A DNA stretch of 64,000 bases, taken from assembly GCF_026151205.1 (NCBI RefSeq), contig NC_087083.1:11592944-11656943 (forward strand), given 5' to 3'. The translations under genes were made by a program, and so were the position numbers. The first letter of the stretch is position 1, and every line of letters begins with the position of its first letter. This document shows positions 58,453 through 64,000 of this stretch, piece after piece. The DNA is from Bolinopsis microptera. Its lineage: Eukaryota > Ctenophora > Tentaculata > Lobata > Bolinopsidae. The notes beneath the pieces were generated by a model. It did not search any database, was not told the origin of the DNA, and worked only from the letters and a program-made list of their open reading frames with translations.

Positions 58453-59130
58453 ACTTCTTGCATATAACTTTGAAGTCCACGGTGACGTCTTAAGAAAACG
58501 GTCTCTGCAATGCACTTTTGCTGATAGCCATGCTCTGTGTTTTGCCAGCTTAAATCTTCATACTCGCATGGGGACTATTTCAGGAGAAGGTCAATGGTAT
58601 CCTACAGTCATTCCTTTGAGTTGTCTAATTTGGCCATGTCATGGTGACCCATTATAAAATTCCAAATCCTTTGACTGCCACTGGGCCAATCCATGTATTA
58701 ACCTCAATAGTCCTAATAAAAAGTTTCCCGACCATTCGGTACAGTATACCAAAATTTGTCAAGTTGTTAAATTGGATAATCAATAAAACGGCATCAAGTA
58801 GGTGATATCTTCGTAATTAAAATTACATCTCTAGCATACTAAAAAGGAACATAGTTAGAAACAAGAATAATTCTTACAATTGATAGAAAATTTAACATTA
58901 TTATAAAAATCACAAGCTGAGTAATCTAAGAAAAAAGATCGAAGATGGTAGCCAAACTAAAGGGGGCCATGAAAGAGCTGGACGCAGTTTCTAGACCTAC
59001 CCGGGTCTAGGGAAAAAAACCTAATATTATCTAAGTATATCAAAATGCCATTTTTAGCTGTGCTTCACATGTACAGTGTTTCCAGATCCTTCGGCTGATA
59101 CGACTGCAGGAGATTCTATGTAAGTCCTCA
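58453..59130. other. Stretch without a gene
   Basis: Nothing supported is seen, apart from AT-rich DNA. Confidence 0.35.
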
Positions 59131-59250
59131 CACTTGGGATTGATGGACAAACAGGGCTGGGATCTGTGACATTCTGATTTCAAAGCCCTCTCAACGAAAG
59201 CCCTTTATTTTTAAATTCATAATTTAATTTCAGTAACCAATGGACCACCA
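59131..59250 (-). mobile_element. Diverged tRNA-derived SINE
   Basis: On the minus strand it begins GGTGGTCCATTGGTTACTGA and continues with GAGAGGGCTTTGAAATCAGA and a degenerate B-box region, ending CCATCAATCCC, like 1283-1370. It carries an AT-rich insertion. Confidence 0.5.
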
Positions 59251-60025
59251 AGTTCCAAAACATTCCAGTTCAGAGTTTTGGTCAACGATATTCCTAGGTA
59301 TGTTGTTGTTGATGTTGTGTGTGTTTTGACATTGAATTAGAATGTTTCAAATTAAAGACAAACCTGCTGAACGACTTCCGAACAAGTCTTGTGGTATTAC
59401 ATTGATCCTTGTTGTGGTGCATTTTCCACATTCGGACAGGCAAGGAACTGTTTACACCAGTTGGTTGCAACTTCACAATTTAATACGTGGTTACAAGAGC
59501 CGTTTTTATGTCAGTGATAGCATGTTTTGATGTTTTGTTTTCGTTGACGAAGGATTTGTGCCCTTGATGTTCTTACCACAATTCAGCTCACTAAATTGTA
59601 GCCATAGCTTGTTCAACTCGGGCCTTATGAGGGCCAGGGGTGATCGTCTATCTTTGTAGGTTATAATTCAGTACACACATACAGGGGGAACTCATGGTCT
59701 CACACGCGTAGAGATTCCTACTTTATCATCAACATGAGTGTCGCCCCCATATGAATCAATTCTATGTTTTAAAGAGCCCATATATATTTTTAATTGAACC
59801 TCTTTTTCTTCAGTTGTCATATCGATGATCTGCATTCTTTGATTCAAAATACCATTTAACCTCATGAGTCATGACACATTTAAAAATCTTTAACAGTAGA
59901 AGAAAACTTCAAGTCTTGTTTTATTGAAACGTAACTGTGTATAAGGTAATATATGACGCTCGAGCCAGAGTCATTTGTTAATTTCTTATATATCTGTTTC
60001 ATCACTAACATATATTCACATTTAG
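59251..60025. other. Upstream region of LCLAT1
   Basis: Two open frames at 59294-59530 overlap on opposite strands and are unsupported. A possible 5' untranslated exon or promoter could not be located. Confidence 0.35.
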
Positions 60026-62731
60026 CCAGACCATGGGCATCGTGCTGAAAACATTGAAGGGTATATATTTTACCCTGGCCTGCCTTATATCCTCATGGCT
60101 GGCATCTTGTTTCTTTCTGTTACCATCCTACCCACTGGGAATCTTCGTACCTCACATCTACCGATCATATATGCAGTTTGTGATAGGGACTTGGCTTCTT
60201 TTCCCCCCTTCAATTTACGAGGTATGGTATTTATGTTTCTAATCACCTGCATGTCTACTATTTCCCCCTAACTTACTACTCATTTAGCCATGGTGTTGAA
60301 AACAGTAAAGGGTATATATTTTACCCTGGCCTGTTTTGCATCCTCATGGCTTGGATCTTGTTTCATTATGTTGCCCTCGTACCTGCTGGGAGTCTTCGTA
60401 CCGCATGTCTACCGATCATATGTTCAGTTTATGATGGGTACATGGCTTCTATTCCCCCCTTCAATGTACGAGGTAAAGTATTTGTGTTCTTCTTTTTAAT
60501 CATGAATAATTAAAGAATTCAATGAATTGATTAAGAAAATAATATATTGTTAAATGTTTATAAACTGCATGCCAATTGAAGGATGCTGAGCATGTGCAGC
60601 AGATTCTGGTATCTTCTACCTTAATAAATCTAGTATTTGTCCACAGCTACTGTGGGGAACTCAAATACGTGTTAGTGGGGATAAGATGAGGCGAAGTGAG
60701 AGCTGTTTGATAGTAGCCAATCACCGCACACGTCTTGACTGGATGTTTATGTGGTCAGTTACCGGGCGAGCACGGTGGTCCGCTCTCATGAAGATTATTT
60801 TGCGCGGTGATCTGAAGCATCTTCCTGGTTTCGGTGAGTAATTTTTAACCTTAAAATCATTTTAAGGCTTTCGTCGAAGTTCCCTTGCATCATATTCACA
60901 ACCTTTTCCAGTATGATAATTTTTTCTTTCTTTGTTAGTAATATAGAATAGTAATATTAACATCTTCACAGGCTGGGCTATGCAGTTTGGAGGTTTCTTT
61001 TTCTTATCAAGAAAGTGGGCGAGCGACGAAAAATATCTCACTGATAAAATAAGGTTAGTGAGAGGTCCCGTCGAATTCAACGGAGAAATAATCCAAAGCT
61101 CGATGAGACACATCCGAGTAGGGAAAAGGATTTGTTGATATCTTACGGGTCTCCCCTACCCTTCTCTCGTCACATCGAATTCTCTTATCAGGTACTTTAC
61201 AACAGCTACAGAGCCCCATAAGTTACTCATCTTTCCGGAGGGTACCGACTATGACACCAAGACCAAAAAGCGGTCCGACGCTTATGGAGACAAGGAGGGG
61301 TTACCACATCTAGATTATGTTCTTCATCCTAGGACCACAGGTATTACCCAGGTACTAGCTCTGAAGTATTTTGCTTCAATTATTGGCGAACTCATTATAT
61401 TTATGAACTTAATCATTTAATAATGATCAGGCAGAACTTGTTTAGCCGAATTTGAATCACGGTGTTAATAAAGTTAATATATTCTCTATCGTTAGATATC
61501 AGCCCCCAAATCTATGGAACTAAAATTATCATACCCGCAGGATTTATCCACTGTGTGCAAGAGTTAAGAAAAGGTAATGTTCCTGCTCTATATGACATGA
61601 CACTAGGCTACCCTAAAACTCTGCCAGACCGTGGCGAATTGGATCTTATCACTGGCACTATGCCTGAAGAGGTTAGATTTTAGATTGATAACTAGACTTA
61701 CACCAATTTCAATTAGTGGCAGCTGAAAGCCTGGATTGATGTCATGATATTTCACCAACAAACTCGCTCCATTTCTGGTGAACAAGCTCAGAGCTTAGAA
61801 GCTATGAGAGCTGAGTAATGACTAAGATAAAATATAATTTTTATGTTTCTCTTATTTTATACATGAAATAGGATAAAAAATAGGTTCACTACGCTTCACG
61901 CTCTTATCTCTTCAATCTCTTCAGATACACGTGCACGTTCAGAGATTTGATATGGACGATATACCGTCTGAGAAATTAGAAACTGATAGATGGTTACGAG
62001 AACTTTGGTACGAAAAGGAAAAAAGACTCGAAAACTTGTAAGTGCACCGTCTAGCGATCACAGCTACGGAGAAATGCTATTGTCATTCACTATATATTCT
62101 CTTCATCAATATGCAATGGGCGATGTCAATGGCTAAAATAGCGATAATTTCGATTGACTTAAAATTTTGTTTAAAATTCCATAGAATTTAAATCTAGATA
62201 CGAGTGTTCAAATATTAGAGTTTTTGTTAAAATAATCAATGAGCCCACAACAGTTAATATCCTCAGCTACAAAGAAGGCCAGTTCGCGGAAGAAAACCCC
62301 AGCAAGCCCTATTTCCCTTCCTCCGCAGACAACTTCAAGATACCAATATTCGTTATCTGGAACGCTGGACTCCTCTTAATAATCTACCTCCTTTTTGTCT
62401 CACCTGTCACCAGATCGTATGTTATTAAAGTCTCGTAACATTACAACTTCCGAAAATCAAGCCATGTTCTACTTTTGTTTGTCGTCGAACCCTATGATTG
62501 TCTATACTAAGTAATATTGTCTATAATAATACTAAGTAAAGCTAGCTTACTGCACTAGAACTAGTATAATGTTTATCTGACTTGTAAATTAACCCCAGGT
62601 ACCTGCTATTTTCAAACCTTGCCCTCATCGTCCTCTCAACTCTAGGCCACATAGAGGACATTGACAGAAAGTTCGAGAATAATGAACCCACAATCTCTGA
62701 GCAGCCTTCCTCAGAAACCATCAGTACATAG
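60026..62731 (+). CDS. LCLAT1: Lysocardiolipin/lysophospholipid acyltransferase (LCLAT1/AGPAT8-like), complete
   Basis: A membrane acyltransferase that re-acylates lysocardiolipin and lysophosphatidylinositol or similar substrates in the ER. Exons: first coding exon 60033-60221 or 60290-60472, then 60647-60833, 60972-61053, 61192-61340, 61541-61671, 61925-62037, 62267-62416, 62599-62731. Either first exon joins in phase 0, giving 377 or 375 residues; human LCLAT1 has 414 or 376 by isoform. An N-terminal TM contains KGIYFTLAC. Motif I is NHRTRLD (88-94), motif III FPEGT (167-171), followed by the family-specific YVLHPRTTG and MTLGYPKTLP. Two C-terminal TM segments lie in VIWNAGLLLIIYLLFVS and LLFSNLALIVLS. 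The usual C-terminal KKNE-type ER signal is absent; the tail is acidic and Ser-rich. AATAAA at 62980-62985 is a likely poly(A) signal. Confidence 0.93.
60033..60221 (+). CDS. LCLAT1 alternative first coding exon 1a
   Basis: Encodes 63 residues (MGIVLKTLKGIYFTLACLIS...). It is preceded by an acceptor-like CACATTTAG at 60017-60025 and ends GAG|GTATGG. About 75% identical in protein to exon 1b. Confidence 0.85.
60290..60472 (+). CDS. LCLAT1 alternative first coding exon 1b
   Basis: Encodes 61 residues (MVLKTVKGIYFTLACFASSW...). It is preceded by CATTTAG at 60281-60287 and ends GAG|GTAAAG. Same phase as 1a. Both keep the WLLFPPS.YE end, so they are probably mutually exclusive. Confidence 0.85.
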
Positions 62732-63655
62732 GATTATATAGTACTTCTCTCAAGTAAAATCGGTATAATCATCGGAGGTAGTTACTTATTATATTGAGAG
62801 TTTAATTAGTTTTATACGAGTGCATGAAAATTTGCGTATTTTTAGAGAACGTATTTAGATTCGTGTAATACAACTTTTTGAGCTTAATCTGTGTATATTT
62901 ACGTAATGTAGGGGAGATGAAAGTAGTAAGCTGTAAGACCGAGGAGTTTGAAGCCTCGTGCTTATTATGATTGATGTAAATAAATGATAATTATGAAAAG
63001 TTAAAATGTTCAGTGAATTAAAGTTTTGGCATAAGTTCTGTGCTTACTGCTTAGTTGAGGAGGTGTTGCAACTAAAAAACAACCACCAGAGCATTATATT
63101 TGGTTTGCAGCCTCCTCTCTTGGATTTGCTGGCAGTAAATCCGACAAATATTTCGTTTTTCTTATTATATAAAGACACGCATGTAATAATTGCAATGTTT
63201 TAATTTGGTGATTTTTACCGAAATCATTTAAAAATTTTATTTCAGTTTGGTTATGAGTTAGTATTGAATTGGGTAGAACTAAGCGTTAAGAAGATGGGAT
63301 ATGTATCTTTTATTAAATTCTTCTAATTCTCTTTGATACAGAAATTTGTAGCTTTAACTGAAATTAGTTGATGCATGTGGCTAATTGTAGAATTTTCATG
63401 CCAATATCTTTTGCACGGTTTGCATTGTTCGTTGAGTTCACCCTTTTTATTATTATGTTTTGATATTTAAGATTTGTTTTGTAAGTTTTCGTGTATATTA
63501 AACATTAATGATGGTTTGAGCTAGATGTTCTCCTTTAACTACATATCCTTTAATTTCAATCAGGTAAAAATCTATCCAATTCAGATATAGTAGTACTATA
63601 ATAATGCCTGATACAAACAGCATTATGTTGAAGTATCTGCTATTATATACGAGAA
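62732..63655 (+). other. LCLAT1 3' flank / NEDD8 upstream region
   Basis: LCLAT1 3'UTR to about 63000. After that AT-rich DNA without a supported gene. Confidence 0.5.
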
Positions 63656-63743
63656 GGGGGGGGGGTGCCAGCCTCATTTTGCCTCATTTGGGGCAGCCAA
63701 AAAAGGCAAAATTGGGATGAGGCAGAATGAGGTTGTCATCCCC
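63656..63743. mobile_element. Element D: solo-like G-run element, 88 bp
   Basis: Ten Gs, TGCCAGCCTCATTTTGCCTC, a short middle, then GAGGCAGAATGAGGTTGTCA and four Cs. ACGAGA flanks both sides (63649-63654 and 63744-63749), with one extra A before the G-run. It has one self-complementary module and no interior, as if reduced from the A-C plan. Confidence 0.65.
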
Positions 63744-63903
63744 ACGAGATATTATTATTGTTGGCGGATGACAATTAGAAACATGTACCCTACTGATGTT
63801 TCAGCTGTATTTTTATGGCCTATTTTCGGTTAGCACGCCTGTATAGGTACTGATAACACTGTAACATAATGATTATACTGATAATGATATTATTGACAGT
63901 GAG

Positions 63904-64000
63904 GATGTTGATTAAAGTGAAGACCCTGACTGGGAAAGAGATTGAGGTTGATATTGAGCCACAAGATAAAGTTGTCAGGATCAAAGAACGTCTTGAAGAG
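63904..64000 (+). CDS. NEDD8: NEDD8 ubiquitin-like protein, partial (cut by window end)
   Basis: A ubiquitin-like modifier attached to cullins. The visible 32 residues include [19 protein letters not shown] and [10 protein letters not shown]; the [14 protein letters not shown] start and IKERLEE are those of NEDD8 and not of ubiquitin (MQIFVKTLTGK). There is no intron in the visible part. An acceptor-like TATTGACAG at 63891-63899 lies 4 bases before the ATG. The rest lies beyond the window. Confidence 0.92.

Noticed and set aside
59234-59302. Possible LCLAT1 upstream exon (AG acceptor, open frame, GTATGT donor)
   Set aside because: The sequence is the end of a tRNA-derived SINE related to 1283-1370 (CAATGGACCACC), and no phase joins it to the next exon.

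Overview
The window is nuclear DNA of an animal. Genes are split into many short exons with GT-AG introns, the background is AT-rich, and tandem arrays and transposon relics fill the introns. The gene content (HNRNPL, NOMO, VRK, an SLC18B1-like transporter, LCLAT1, NEDD8) is metazoan. An interstitial TTAGGG-type tract and an acceptor-like YAG a few bases before every start codon would fit a lineage that uses spliced-leader trans-splicing. A hydrozoan cnidarian is my best guess, with low confidence.

Layout: 1-121 holds the edge of a non-LTR reverse transcriptase relic (-). 1025-8203 (+) is a complete 14-exon HNRNPL gene. 8776-28873 (+) is a complete 23-exon NOMO gene. 28155-31985 is a direct duplication of about 1.9 kb that carries the last NOMO exon, the intergenic region and the first VRK exon, so both exons are present twice. 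29820 (or 31717) to 51982 (+) is a 15-exon VRK-family kinase with a disordered basic extension of about 300 residues. A four-exon SLC18B1-like transporter (36270-38434, -) lies inside a VRK intron. 52-60 kb is gene-poor and holds TIR elements, a 5'-truncated LINE with an open RT frame, and a telomere-repeat hairpin. 60026-62731 (+) is LCLAT1 with two alternative tandem first coding exons. 63904-64000 (+) is the first part of NEDD8, cut by the window edge.

The genes do not form one pathway. HNRNPL is an RNA-binding splicing regulator, NOMO an ER membrane protein, VRK a chromatin kinase, LCLAT1 an ER or mitochondrial-membrane acyltransferase and NEDD8 a ubiquitin-like modifier.

The most unusual signals are: (1) a group of mobile elements bounded by a G-run on the left and a C-run on the right, flanked by short direct repeats, with a self-complementary module repeated directly at both ends and one solo-like short form; (2) five tandem arrays that contain or abut splice junctions of NOMO and VRK; (3) the duplicated NOMO-end/VRK-start segment; (4) acceptor sites just upstream of all six gene starts. 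Exon coordinates were read by eye and may be off by a base, notably in NOMO exon 4.
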